From contig CANRFO010000006.1 in the NCBI GenBank assembly GCA_947629925.1, positions 1 to 64,000 on the forward strand: a stretch of 64,000 bases of DNA, in the 5' to 3' direction. The notes beneath the pieces were generated by a model. The model made no database searches, was not told the origin of the DNA, and worked only from the letters and a program-made list of their open reading frames with translations. The stretch comes from an uncultured Ruminiclostridium sp. GTDB lineage: Bacteria > Bacillota > Clostridia > Oscillospirales > Ruminococcaceae. Both the position numbers and the translations under genes were made by a program. Within the stretch, counting starts at the first letter, position 1. Every line of letters starts with the position of its first letter. Below are positions 35,683 to 44,453 of this stretch, piece by piece.

Positions 35683-35711
35683 ATTATAGCATATTTTAAG
35701 AAATTTATCAA
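35683..35711 (-). promoter_or_regulatory. Sigma-A promoter for gyrB
   Basis: On the minus strand TTGATA (35706-35711), a 17-base spacer and TATAAT (35683-35688). Confidence 0.85.
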
Positions 35712-35762
35712 GGGTTTTTCCCGATATTTGCGGTATTTTGCACAATTTTTAAAGGCAAAAAA

Positions 35763-35795
35763 GGTCAAAAAAAGCTCCTTTTTCAGGAGCTTTTC
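35763..35795 (-). terminator. Terminator after the lipoprotein gene
   Basis: On the minus strand AAGCTCCT and AGGAGCTT form a stem with a five-base loop followed by a run of T. Confidence 0.85.
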
Positions 35796-35818
35796 ATATA
35801 TACGAACATTCGCTTTTA

Positions 35819-36439
35819 TTATGCGTTTTTGAAACAGGACAATATATTTTCCAACGAAGCTTCATCCATGGCTGAAACCGTGAAGAGCGCGATATAATGG
35901 TCTATCTTCATGACTATGACTTTATTTTTAACGGAAAGATCGTCTCCGTAGTGACCCACAAGGTCGATACAGGGACATTCTTTTCCCGCCAGAGTGACTG
36001 TTCCCGCATTTGCCTCGGCGGAATCAAAGCCTGCGGTCACAAGGGATTCCTCGGCGGTGTCAAGAACGCTGTTTACATATTCCTCGGCGGTCATGCCCGC
36101 ATTTCCGCTTACCTTAAGATTTTCATAGTTAAGGGCCAGATACGCCCCGTCCTTTTCATTGGTCGCGACAGTATCGGTTATAACGCCCTCGCTTTCAAGA
36201 GTAAGGTAAAGCGCGCTGTCAGACCATTCCGAAACATTATTGGTGCTTTTAAGCGTTTCCTCGTCGTCAAATACCCAATTTTCGGGAAATTCGGCGGTAA
36301 GACCCAGATATTCGTTAGTCCAGCTGTTCCCGTCGGTCTTGCTCAGCTTAAAGTTTACGGCTGAGCCTGAGCAGGCGGAGAGGCAGGTCACTATCACCGC
36401 AGAAACTGCGGCGGCAGCTGCAAGAAATTTTTTCATCAC
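35819..36439 (-). CDS. Hypothetical lipoprotein
   Basis: This 206-residue protein has a signal peptide with the lipobox LSAC (Cys23), so it should be lipid-anchored outside the membrane. The mature part is a beta-rich domain with N-E-Y-L-G-L-T-A-E-F-P-E-N-W and ECPCIDLVG. It recalls small secreted domains of unknown role found in many Clostridia. It lies between remB and gyrB with its own terminator and is not part of the core replication set. Confidence 0.8.
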   Translation of the reverse strand: MMKKFLAAAAAVSAVIVTCLSACSGSAVNFKLSKTDGNSWTNEYLGLTAEFPENWVFDDEETLKSTNNVSEWSDSALYLTLESEGVITDTVATNEKDGAYLALNYENLKVSGNAGMTAEEYVNSVLDTAEESLVTAGFDSAEANAGTVTLAGKECPCIDLVGHYGDDLSVKNKVIVMKIDHYIALFTVSAMDEASLENILSCFKNA

Positions 36440-36566
36440 TGTTTCTTCTTTCTTTTTTGTTGTGATACATTCTATCAGAGCATCTGCCCGCTGTCAAGAG
36501 AGAGAAAGAGATTTTCGTCAGGTGCTATAAATTTATCATTTTATCATGAAAATTTTTATATATTTT

Positions 36567-36806
36567 TCAGCGGCTGCGCTTTTTCAGCGTATTTGTCCCC
36601 ACATTGGTTATATAGGTGCATTCCTCGCATACCACGAAGCTTTTGGGCATATCAAGGCTGACATAATATATTTGTCCGCTTTTCTGACAGCGGCTCAGAT
36701 ATTCGTTGACGCTTTTCTGCACCGAAGTGCGCTCTATGTCAAAAACTCCTATAACGTCGCCGCTGTGGACTGAAACGTCGCTTCCCAGATAAAGATATTT
36801 TTTCAA
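36567..36806 (-). CDS. remB: RemB-like DUF370 protein
   Basis: This 79-residue protein matches the DUF370 family: it opens YLYLGSDVSV, continues GVFDIER, and closes DMPKSFVVCEE then YITNVGTNTLKKR. In Bacillus RemB (YaaB) is encoded between recF and gyrB, as here, and is related to the DNA-binding matrix regulator RemA. The exact role in this organism is unknown. Confidence 0.9.
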   Translation of the reverse strand: MKKYLYLGSDVSVHSGDVIGVFDIERTSVQKSVNEYLSRCQKSGQIYYVSLDMPKSFVVCEECTYITNVGTNTLKKRSR

Positions 36807-36849
36807 TATTTGTTCCTACCTTATCTATTTTATGAACAGAAAGCTGTCG

Positions 36850-37986
36850 TTATCTGTCGATTTGGGTAAAAACTCCGTTTTCAGCTTCCCAGCGCCTTGC
36901 TTCCGCTATTTTTGCAAAATCATTTTTATTACAGCCTGTAATAAATACCTGTGATTCTACTATATGACTAAGAATAAAGCTGCGTCTTGTTTCATCAAGC
37001 TCGCTTAAAACGTCGTCAAGAATTATGATGGGAGCTTCACCCCACCGCTCTCTGAACATCTTTGCCTGAGCAAGTCTGAGAGCGACCGCGGCGCTTCTTA
37101 TCTGCCCCTGACTGGCGTAATCCCTTGCGGGACGGCCGTCTATGAAAAATTCTATATCGTCGCGGTGGACCCCAACCAAAGTATGGCAGACGGCAAGCTC
37201 CCGCTCTGTTTTTTCCTCAAGCTTACGGGAATATATCTCGTACATTTCTTCAGGCTGTGCGTTTTCATATTCCTCTTCGCTGAACACCGAGCTGTGATAT
37301 TTCAGCGTCAGTTTTTCCTTATTATTATTCAACTGCGAGTAAAATTCTGAAGTATAATTACTCAAAGTAGAAAAATATTTCTTTCTTCCGCAGGTAACAT
37401 TGACCCCTGCTTTGGCAAGCTCCTCATTCCAGACAGAAAGCTGTATCTGATCCGTTTCGCTTATGCCGCGTTTTTCGGAATTAACAAGAAAAGTATTTTT
37501 CTGACGGAGTATACGAAGGTAGTTTGAAGAAACAACATGGTGCTTTTTATTCATCATATCGGCTGTCTCGTCTATAAGCTCCCTTCTCATGTCAGGACTT
37601 CCCTTTACGATATATAAATCTTCGGGTATAAAAACTATGACTTTTAACTGCGGGTATAATTTTACTGCTTCCTTATAGTTTATCCCGTTTATTTTTCTTT
37701 TGATATACGAGCCGTCTATCCTGCAGGAAAGAATATTTATCTTTTCGGGGTAAGCGTCCACGCGAAAATCAACGCTCATTTCAGGCGAAAGCCTGCTCCC
37801 GTCGGGAACAAGCTCAGAGGCTCTCAGCGTTCTGAAGCTTTTTTCAAGAGCGCAGGCAAGGGCTTCCATAAGATTGGTCTTTCCCTGAGCGTTATTTCCG
37901 CCGAAAATATTTATTTTGTCAGAAAAGAAAAATTCCCCAAAGGGAATATTTCTGAAATTTTTTAAAGTAAGATGTTCAACTATCAT
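36850..37986 (-). CDS. recF: DNA replication and repair protein RecF
   Basis: This 378-residue SMC-like ATPase helps load RecA at gaps. Walker A is GGNNAQGKTNLMEA near residues 29-42, ASQGQIRSAAVALRLAQ contains the signature motif, and IIILDDVLSELDETRR is Walker B. The ATG at 37986 matches the family start (VEHLTLKNFRN) and overlaps the end of the S4-protein gene by 11 bases. The upstream in-frame ATG is less likely. Confidence 0.96.
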   Translation of the reverse strand: MIVEHLTLKNFRNIPFGEFFFSDKINIFGGNNAQGKTNLMEALACALEKSFRTLRASELVPDGSRLSPEMSVDFRVDAYPEKINILSCRIDGSYIKRKINGINYKEAVKLYPQLKVIVFIPEDLYIVKGSPDMRRELIDETADMMNKKHHVVSSNYLRILRQKNTFLVNSEKRGISETDQIQLSVWNEELAKAGVNVTCGRKKYFSTLSNYTSEFYSQLNNNKEKLTLKYHSSVFSEEEYENAQPEEMYEIYSRKLEEKTERELAVCHTLVGVHRDDIEFFIDGRPARDYASQGQIRSAAVALRLAQAKMFRERWGEAPIIILDDVLSELDETRRSFILSHIVESQVFITGCNKNDFAKIAEARRWEAENGVFTQIDR

Positions 37987-38200
37987 TTTCAAGCACTTTA
38001 CACAAATAAGAATTTCCTTCAAGCTCCACCGTTTCGCCGCCGTGAAGCTTTTTTCCCCGAAGAAGGCAGACGTCGCCGTTGACCCTGACCCTTCCCGACA
38101 ATATCATATTCTTTGCTTCCCCGCCTGTGGAAACGGCTGAAGCAAGCTTTAAAAACTGTTCAAGCTTTATATAAGGCGGCAAAAATGTTACAGTCTGCAT
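37976..38200 (-). CDS. S4-domain RNA-binding protein (YaaA-like)
   Basis: This 74-residue protein is a lone S4 domain: YIKLEQFLKLASAVSTGGEAKNMI, then GRVRVNGDVCLLRGKKLHGGETV. It corresponds to Bacillus YaaA (RlbA), encoded between dnaN and recF, whose role in ribosome biology is suspected. GAAAGGAAAAAA precedes the ATG at 38200; an upstream TTG is weaker. It overlaps recF. Confidence 0.92.
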   Translation of the reverse strand: MQTVTFLPPYIKLEQFLKLASAVSTGGEAKNMILSGRVRVNGDVCLLRGKKLHGGETVELEGNSYLCKVLENDS

Positions 38201-38225
38201 TTTTTTCCTTTCGTCGGACAAAAGA

Positions 38226-39332
38226 TCATTCCTTTACTTTTACAGGCATTACAAGATAAGTAAAATCCTCGCCGCTCAAAGGAACTATTTTTATCGGTGA
38301 AAGCGGATTGGTGAACTGAAGCTTCACCTCGTCGCATTCCGAATTTCTCATAGCGTCCATCATATATCTTGCGTTAAAGGCTATTTCCATTTTTGGATAA
38401 GGATAATCCGTCTTTATCTCCTCATGGATAGAACCTAAATTCGTGTTGCAGGTGACGATAAGCTTATCCTTTTCAAATATGCAGTGAACAGGGCTTTTAA
38501 AACGCTCGGTCAAAAGCAGCACACGATCGAGGGCAGAGGCGAAAGCCCTTGAATTTACCACGGCTTCGCTGGTAGGATTGAACGAAGTAAATCTTCTGTA
38601 ATCTATAAAGTTTCCGTCAATTATCCTTGTGAAGGTTATATAGTCGTCGCGGTTAAATCCCACCTGAGTCTTATCCAGCAGCACGGTTATATCCTTTCCC
38701 GTATCCTCGTCGGAAAGAATGTGCAAAAGCTCGTTGAGCACCTTTGTGGGAACAACAAAGCCGATGTCCTTATAATCCACCTTTTCGCTTCTCATGGCTA
38801 TCCTTACGCCGTCAACGCACACCATGCTGAAGATACCGTCTTTTACTTCAAAATAAACGCCTGTAAGAACAGGTTTAAGATCATTCGTCGCAACGGCAAA
38901 AATAGATTGCCTTATCATGCTTTTAAGGACGTTTTCCTTAACCGTGAAGCTCGTTTCAAGGCTCATTTCGGGAATATTCGGATAATTCTGACCCGAAACG
39001 CCCACAAGCTTGAATTCTACGGGACCGCACTTTATCGTGACATATTTCTCATTTTCGCAGGTAAATTCAACAGGACAGCCCGCAGGCATCCTTTTCAGCA
39101 TTTCGGATATAAGCTTTGCATTAAGGACGACCTCGCCGTCCTCCTCGGCGGAGATGACGGGGATCATGTTTTTTATTCCGCTGTCAAGGTCATAACCCGT
39201 CACGGTTATGGTCTCTCCTTTAAGATTCACAAGTATTCCTTCAAGGGCAGGGATCGACGAATGATACGCCGTTACTTTGGAAGCGTTTATAATGGCTTCG
39301 GTCAGACGGTTTCTGTCGGCGGTAAATTTCAT
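38226..39332 (-). CDS. dnaN: DNA polymerase III beta sliding clamp
   Basis: This 368-residue protein forms the ring that tethers the polymerase. The three-domain clamp pattern is seen, with MKFTADRNRLTEAI at the start, IFAVATNDLKPVLTGVYFEV in the middle, and the closing SPIKIVPLSGEDFTYLVMPVKV. GAAAGGAAA precedes the ATG. It follows dnaA after a 265-base gap. Confidence 0.97.
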   Translation of the reverse strand: MKFTADRNRLTEAIINASKVTAYHSSIPALEGILVNLKGETITVTGYDLDSGIKNMIPVISAEEDGEVVLNAKLISEMLKRMPAGCPVEFTCENEKYVTIKCGPVEFKLVGVSGQNYPNIPEMSLETSFTVKENVLKSMIRQSIFAVATNDLKPVLTGVYFEVKDGIFSMVCVDGVRIAMRSEKVDYKDIGFVVPTKVLNELLHILSDEDTGKDITVLLDKTQVGFNRDDYITFTRIIDGNFIDYRRFTSFNPTSEAVVNSRAFASALDRVLLLTERFKSPVHCIFEKDKLIVTCNTNLGSIHEEIKTDYPYPKMEIAFNARYMMDAMRNSECDEVKLQFTNPLSPIKIVPLSGEDFTYLVMPVKVKE

Positions 39333-39597
39333 AAAGGCAGATTTCCTTTCATAAAGTTTTCAGCTTTTATTTTTGTCACAAACAAAAAATTTTTTCAAAT
39401 AAACAAAACAATAAATATATTTTCTTTTTTTATTATAGAAACGCGGAAAGTGTTAAAAGAAGGACAAGATGTTTTTAGGTAAAGACTTTGTCCGCTGTTG
39501 AAAAATTGTTGAATAAAAGTTAAAAAGTTGAAAGTTTCAGGTTTTCAACTTTTCAACAGCCGTTGTTGAAATGAAAGTGAAAAACATCGGGAAAAAT
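39333..39597. other. dnaA-dnaN gap with nested GTTGAA inverted repeats
   Basis: Six GTTGAA/TTCAAC cores lie within 39497-39570. They form nested palindromes: GCTGTTGAAAA (39495-39505) pairs with TTTTCAACAGC (39550-39560), and AAAAGTTGAAA pairs with TTTCAACTTTT within. GGACAAG and CTTTGTCC form another pair at about 39462-39492. The rest is A+T-rich with a possible -10 box TATAAT for dnaN (39432-39437, minus). I find no perfect TTATNCACA DnaA box. Confidence 0.6.
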
Positions 39598-40956
39598 TCA
39601 GACTATGTTTGATATGTTTTTTACAAGATCGTCGATAGTGGCTCTGTAACTGGGATCCTTTTTAAGGATAGCTTTTACCTTATTTATTGCGTAAGCCACA
39701 GTTGCGTGATCTCTTCCGCTGAATTCCCTGCCGATGGCGGTATAGGAAAGACCTGTTATCTGATTTATCATGTACATCGCGACCTGACGGGCGGAGGATA
39801 TCTGGTTGCTCCTCCTCGGACCTATCATTTCGGCGGGAGTTACATTATATATATGTCCCACTTCGCTGATTATTTTCTCTACGGTTATGGGGATCGGCTG
39901 CTGCTCGGTGAGCACGTCTTTTATAACGTTCTGCGCCATTGATATAGTGGGAGGTCCGTCTGTAACAAGACTTAACGCGCTCATTTTTATTATAGCGCCT
40001 TCGATCTGACGAATGTTGCGCTTCAGCTTATCCGCCATGTATTCGGTGACGTTCTGAGGGATATGCATATTTAAAAGCTCGGCTTTTCTCTTTATTATAG
40101 CAAGCCTCGTTTCAAATTCGGGAATGTCTATATCCGTGATAAGTCCCCATTCAAAGCGGCTGAGAAGTCTTTGCTCGATATCGTTTATCTCCTTTGGAGG
40201 GCGGTCGGAGGTAAGGATTATCTGTTTATTTTTCTGATGAAGCTCGTTAAAGGTATGGAAAAGCTCGGTCTGGCTCTCTTTTTTGCCGCTGAAGAACTGA
40301 ACGTCATCCACAAGGAGCATATCGCAGTTTCTGTATTTATTTTTAAATTCGTCGTTAGTGTTGTATTTAAGCGAATTTACAAATTCAGTTACGAAATTTT
40401 CAGCAGAGACGTAAAGCACCTTATAAGAAGGATACTGCTGCTCCACCTGATTTTTTACGGCGCAGAGAAGGTGCGTTTTTCCAAGCCCCGGGTCGCTGTA
40501 TATGAAAAGTGGATTATACTGACCCGTTTGTCCCTGCGCTATCGCTTTGCAGGCGGAATAAGCAAGGCGGTTGCTGTCTCCGACTATAAAAGTATCAAAG
40601 GTATGGTTATAGTTGCTGTTGGCAAGGGAGGTCTCGATCTTTGAGGTCATGTCTATATCGTCGGCAAGCTCAGGTATAGGATCGCTCAGGCGCACGCGCT
40701 GCTCGGCGGTGACGTCGCGGCTCGTAAGTATCTCCAGCTCCACGTCAAAGCCGAGAACTTCCTTGAAGGTATTGACTATCATGATCGAGAACTGAGAATT
40801 TATTATTTCTTTTTCATACGGGTCGTTGACATAAAGCACCACGCGGTTCCCGCTGAGTTTTATCGGTTTTATGGGGTCGATAAAAAGGCGCCTGGACGTA
40901 TCCGTTACAGGCAGATTTTTTTTCACCACATCAAATATTTCCGCGAAAGAATTCAT
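39598..40956 (-). CDS. dnaA: Chromosomal replication initiator DnaA
   Basis: This 452-residue AAA+ protein melts the origin. Domain I is at about residues 1-85. Walker A is SDPGLGKTHLLCA, Walker B MLLVDDVQFF, and sensor II RNIRQIEGAI. The C-terminal DNA-binding domain IV carries the signature GRDHATVAYAINKV and the GPRRSNQISSARQVAMYM helix. The length is typical. It marks the origin, with the gap upstream being A+T-rich. Confidence 0.98.
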   Translation of the reverse strand: MNSFAEIFDVVKKNLPVTDTSRRLFIDPIKPIKLSGNRVVLYVNDPYEKEIINSQFSIMIVNTFKEVLGFDVELEILTSRDVTAEQRVRLSDPIPELADDIDMTSKIETSLANSNYNHTFDTFIVGDSNRLAYSACKAIAQGQTGQYNPLFIYSDPGLGKTHLLCAVKNQVEQQYPSYKVLYVSAENFVTEFVNSLKYNTNDEFKNKYRNCDMLLVDDVQFFSGKKESQTELFHTFNELHQKNKQIILTSDRPPKEINDIEQRLLSRFEWGLITDIDIPEFETRLAIIKRKAELLNMHIPQNVTEYMADKLKRNIRQIEGAIIKMSALSLVTDGPPTISMAQNVIKDVLTEQQPIPITVEKIISEVGHIYNVTPAEMIGPRRSNQISSARQVAMYMINQITGLSYTAIGREFSGRDHATVAYAINKVKAILKKDPSYRATIDDLVKNISNIV

Positions 40957-41231
40957 AGAACCATTTCCTTTTTTAAAATACTGCTCTTTAGTATAACAGT
41001 GTAGAAATCACTTTTAATTTTATCATATCGGGAGTTTTTTTTCAAGGACTGTACAATAAAAATTCGCCGTTTTTCGTGTTAATTTTTTGTATAAAACAGA
41101 AAAATTTTTTTATCATTCTTAATTAAAATAGGTAAATTATACATATAAAGGCGTGAAAAAACCGATTTTTACGGAAATTTGCATTGACGAAAGGAAAATA
41201 AGAAATTGTAAAAACTGCACAATGACAGCAG

Positions 41232-41249
41232 AGTTAGTTAAGGCTGACT
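41232..41249. promoter_or_regulatory. AGTTAG dyad 1 upstream of feo
   Basis: AGTTAG-N6-CTGACT, an imperfect form of the dyad repeated at 41327 and 41360. It lies about 40 bases upstream of the -35 box. Confidence 0.5.
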
Positions 41250-41290
41250 CGTGAAAACTGACAAAAAAGGTATAAATTTTAAAAAATCCG

Positions 41291-41319
41291 TTGACAAACT
41301 TAAAAAGAACGGGTATAAT
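41291..41319 (+). promoter_or_regulatory. Sigma-A promoter for feo
   Basis: Consensus TTGACA (41291-41296), a 17-base spacer and TATAAT (41314-41319). Confidence 0.93.
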
Positions 41320-41326
41320 GTATATC

Positions 41327-41344
41327 AGTTAGCAAAAGCTAACT
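41327..41344. promoter_or_regulatory. AGTTAG dyad 2, likely metal-regulator operator
   Basis: AGTTAGCAAAAGCTAACT is a perfect dyad starting seven bases after the -10 box, over the transcription start. It resembles DtxR/IdeR-type iron boxes. A repressor here would block feo transcription when iron is plentiful. Confidence 0.75.
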
Positions 41345-41359
41345 TTTATTTGCGGGTGT

Positions 41360-41377
41360 AGTTAGTATGAACTAATT
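41360..41377. promoter_or_regulatory. AGTTAG dyad 3
   Basis: AGTTAG-N6-CTAATT, 33 bases after the start of dyad 2, about three helical turns, so bound regulators would lie on the same face. Confidence 0.6.
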
Positions 41378-41434
41378 TAAGTAAATATTACTGCAGTAAA
41401 GGTTTATTGACCCGCAGACAGGAAAGGAAGAAAA

Positions 41435-41647
41435 ATGATGCCGTTAGCGCTTGCAAACATCGGAGAAGAAAACATCATAAAGAAAATAGGCGGTAAGCCC
41501 GAGGTAAAACAGCACCTTGAGAATTTAGGCTTTGTTGTGGGCGGGACCGTAAAGATAGTCAATACCCTCGGCGGGAACGTTATAGTAAACGTCAAGGAAG
41601 CAAGGATAGCCATAAGCAAGGAAATGGCGCAGAAAATAATGATCTGA
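41435..41647 (+). CDS. feoA: Ferrous iron transport protein A (first copy)
   Basis: This 70-residue SH3-like protein shows the FeoA pattern NLGFVVGGTVKIVNTLGGNVIV and ARIAISKEMAQKIMI. FeoA aids FeoB, probably by contact with its G domain. It is the first gene of the feo operon. GGAAAGGAAG precedes ATGATG at 41434-41439. It lacks the longer basic loop of the second copy, and the two are distinct paralogues. Confidence 0.92.
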   Translation: MMPLALANIGEENIIKKIGGKPEVKQHLENLGFVVGGTVKIVNTLGGNVIVNVKEARIAISKEMAQKIMI

Positions 41648-41683
41648 AAATGTTCATACATTACATAGAAAAGAGGAAAAAAC

Positions 41684-41911
41684 ATGAGTACACTGAAGGA
41701 AGCGAAGATCGGCTCCACCGTCAGGGTGGTGAAGCTCCACGGCGAGGGAGCGGTAAAGCGCCGCATTATGGATATGGGCATAACCAAGGGCGTTGAGATA
41801 CACGTCCGCAAGGTCGCGCCTTTAGGCGATCCCATTGAAGTGACCGTGAGAGGGTACGAGCTGAGTATCAGAAAAGCGGACGCGGAAATGATAGAAACTG
41901 CCGATATCTGA
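41684..41911 (+). CDS. feoA: Ferrous iron transport protein A (second copy)
   Basis: This 75-residue FeoA paralogue has VRVVKLHGEGAVKRRIMDMG followed by ITKGVEIHVRKVAPLGDPI and YELSIRKADAEMI, the classical FeoA fold. Two FeoA genes before feoB is a common layout in Clostridia. AAGAGG precedes its ATG. It lies 36 bases after the first copy and 123 bases before feoB. Confidence 0.93.
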   Translation: MSTLKEAKIGSTVRVVKLHGEGAVKRRIMDMGITKGVEIHVRKVAPLGDPIEVTVRGYELSIRKADAEMIETADI

Positions 41912-42034
41912 CTTTGAAAGACAGGTCACAGCTTCAGCCGAAAATTTGACCGCTCTCTGTCGGTCACCATTTTTTGCCGTAAAGACTGCCCTGCGGTTAG
42001 TTATGGCTAATTAAAAGAAAGAGAGGACAACAAT

Positions 42035-44437
42035 ATGTCTATTCGTGTTGCTCTTGCCGGGAACCCCAACTGCGGCAAGACCACGCTGTTCAACGCTCTG
42101 ACAGGCTCCAACCAGTTCGTGGGCAACTGGCCGGGCGTCACCGTTGAGAAAAAAGAGGGAAAGCTGAAAAAGCACGACGATGTGATAATCACCGACCTGC
42201 CGGGTATCTATTCCCTTTCCCCCTACACACTTGAAGAGGTAGTTGCGAGAAATTACCTGATAGGCGAACGCCCTGACGCTATATTGAATATAGTTGACGG
42301 CACCAACCTTGAAAGAAATCTGTACCTCACCACGCAGCTCACCGAGCTTGGTATTCCCGTTGTCATCGCAATAAATATGACGGACGTGGTGGAAAAGAAC
42401 GGGGACAAGATAAATATAGAGGAGCTTTCCCGAGAGCTTGGCTGCAAGGTGATAAACATTTCCGCCCTGAAAGGAAACGGTATCTTTGACGCGGCGGAGG
42501 CGGCGATAGAGGCGGCAAAGGGAACAAAGACCGTTCCTATGCACAACTTTTCGGGAGCGGTGGAACACGCCATCGCTCATATCGAGGAGGCGGCCGTTCA
42601 CGATATGCCCGCCGAGCAGCAGCGCTGGTATGCGATAAAAATATTCGAGCGGGACGAAAAGGTTCTGGAAAAGCTGAACATTCCCAAGGAGACCCTTGAC
42701 CATATCGAGCAGGACATAGCTGCAGCCGAGGAAGAGCTGGACGACGACGCGGAAAGCATAATCACCAACGAGCGTTACATATACATAGCATCGATAATGA
42801 AGGGCTGTTACAAGAAAAGGACGGCAGGACAGCTCACCCTTTCCGACAAAATAGACAGGGTAGTTACCAACCGTTTCGCCGCCCTCCCAATTTTTGCGGT
42901 GATAATGTTTCTTGTTTACTACATATCAGTTACCACGGTGGGAACGATAGTCACCGACTGGGCGAACGACGGAGTTTTCGGTGACGGCTGGCATTTGTTC
43001 GGTATAGGGACTTCCGACTACGACGACGCAATGAACCAATACGCCGCAGAAAACATCTGGACAGACGAGCTGAAAGCAACAGTTCAGAACGCTGTAAATG
43101 CGGGCGTTGTAGGCGCTGACGAGATTATGGGCGCAATAGAGGACGAGGATTTCGGCGGATTTGACGAGGCAGTGGGCAGCTACGGCGACGCTTTAGCGGC
43201 AGAGGGCTTTGACATTTCCGAGATGACCGAGCTTGGCGAGGACGCTCCTGACCCGTCGGAATACGGCGTGTGGGTGCCGGGAATACCAGTGCTTTTAGAA
43301 AGCGGACTTGACAGCATAAACTGCGCGGATTGGCTGAAAAGCCTTATAATCGACGGTATCGTGGGCGGCGTGGGCGCCGTTCTGGGCTTCGTTCCTCAGA
43401 TGATAGTGCTGTTCATTTTGCTTGCAATTCTGGAATCCTGCGGCTATATGGCGAGAATAGCATTCGTTATGGACAGGATATTCAGAAAGTTCGGTCTGTC
43501 GGGCAAGTCCTTCATACCAATGCTTATAGGTTCAGGCTGCGGCGTTCCCGGAATTATGGCGTCAAGGACCATTGAAAACGACCGCGACCGCAAAATGACC
43601 ATAATGACCACAACTTTCATTCCCTGCGGCGCAAAGCTGCCTATAATCGCGCTTATAGCTTCGGCTTTGTTCGGAGGAGCGTGGTGGGTAGCTCCCAGCG
43701 CATACTTCCTTGGCGTAGCGGCAATTGTTGTTTCGGGAATAATCCTGAAAAAGACGAAAATGTTCGCAGGCGACCCCGCTCCTTTTGTAATGGAGCTTCC
43801 CGCCTACCACCTTCCCACCGTAAGCAACGTACTGCGCTCAATGTGGGAGAGAGCGTGGAGCTTTATCAAGAAAGCGGGAACGATAATCCTCCTTTCTTCA
43901 GTAGTGATCTGGCTCGGCTCCAGCTTCGGCACTTATCTTGCTGAAAACGGCTCAACAGTTTTCGGTTTCCTCACCGAAGAAGCGGAAGAAGCTGTCAGCG
44001 TGCTTGATTACATCGGCGGCGCTATCTGCCCGATATTTGCTCCGCTGGGATTTGGCGAGGCTACCGCCGCAGTCGCAACCATTATGGGACTTGTGGCAAA
44101 GGAAGAGGTAGTGGGCGTGTTCGGCGTTCTGGACTTTGCGGGACTTACACCCCTTGCGGGTTATGCGTTCCTCATCTTCAACCTGCTGTGCGCTCCCTGC
44201 TTTGCGGCGATAGGCGCAATAAGGCGTGAGATGAACAGTGCAAAGTGGACCTGGTTCGCAATCGGCTACCAGACGGTTTTCGCCTACATAATCGCGCTTA
44301 TCGTTTACCAGCTTGGCAGTTTGTTCACGGGAAACGGGAACGTTATCGGCTCAATAGCCGCATTCCTCCTTGCGGCGGGAATATTGTTCCTGCTGTTCAG
44401 ACCCTATAAGGAGTCCAACAAGCTGACGGTAAAATAA
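42035..44437 (+). CDS. feoB: Ferrous iron transporter FeoB
   Basis: This 800-residue protein imports Fe2+ across the membrane. The N-terminal G domain has G1 GNPNCGKTTLFNALTG, G3 DLPGIYSLSPYT and G4 NMTDVV. Gate motifs of the membrane part are LESCGYMARIAFVMDRIF with GLSGKSFIPMLIGSGCGVPGIMA, and FIPCGAKLPIIALIA. About 90 extra acidic residues lie between the first and second membrane segments (about residues 312-410), making it longer than usual. It follows two feoA genes under the promoter at 41291. Confidence 0.97.
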   Translation: MSIRVALAGNPNCGKTTLFNALTGSNQFVGNWPGVTVEKKEGKLKKHDDVIITDLPGIYSLSPYTLEEVVARNYLIGERPDAILNIVDGTNLERNLYLTTQLTELGIPVVIAINMTDVVEKNGDKINIEELSRELGCKVINISALKGNGIFDAAEAAIEAAKGTKTVPMHNFSGAVEHAIAHIEEAAVHDMPAEQQRWYAIKIFERDEKVLEKLNIPKETLDHIEQDIAAAEEELDDDAESIITNERYIYIASIMKGCYKKRTAGQLTLSDKIDRVVTNRFAALPIFAVIMFLVYYISVTTVGTIVTDWANDGVFGDGWHLFGIGTSDYDDAMNQYAAENIWTDELKATVQNAVNAGVVGADEIMGAIEDEDFGGFDEAVGSYGDALAAEGFDISEMTELGEDAPDPSEYGVWVPGIPVLLESGLDSINCADWLKSLIIDGIVGGVGAVLGFVPQMIVLFILLAILESCGYMARIAFVMDRIFRKFGLSGKSFIPMLIGSGCGVPGIMASRTIENDRDRKMTIMTTTFIPCGAKLPIIALIASALFGGAWWVAPSAYFLGVAAIVVSGIILKKTKMFAGDPAPFVMELPAYHLPTVSNVLRSMWERAWSFIKKAGTIILLSSVVIWLGSSFGTYLAENGSTVFGFLTEEAEEAVSVLDYIGGAICPIFAPLGFGEATAAVATIMGLVAKEEVVGVFGVLDFAGLTPLAGYAFLIFNLLCAPCFAAIGAIRREMNSAKWTWFAIGYQTVFAYIIALIVYQLGSLFTGNGNVIGSIAAFLLAAGILFLLFRPYKESNKLTVK

Positions 44438-44453
44438 CTTCGGGAGAATAATT

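Larger units (their letters stand above)
40957..41434. other. Candidate replication origin region upstream of dnaA
   Basis: This 478-base gap separates the minus-strand dnaA block from the plus-strand feo operon, the point where gene direction switches. It is very A+T-rich. TATACT on the minus strand near 40994 may be the dnaA -10 box. TTATACATA at 41138-41146 is one base from a DnaA box; no perfect box is seen. The right part holds the feo promoter and dyads. The origin call rests on position and composition. Confidence 0.55.
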
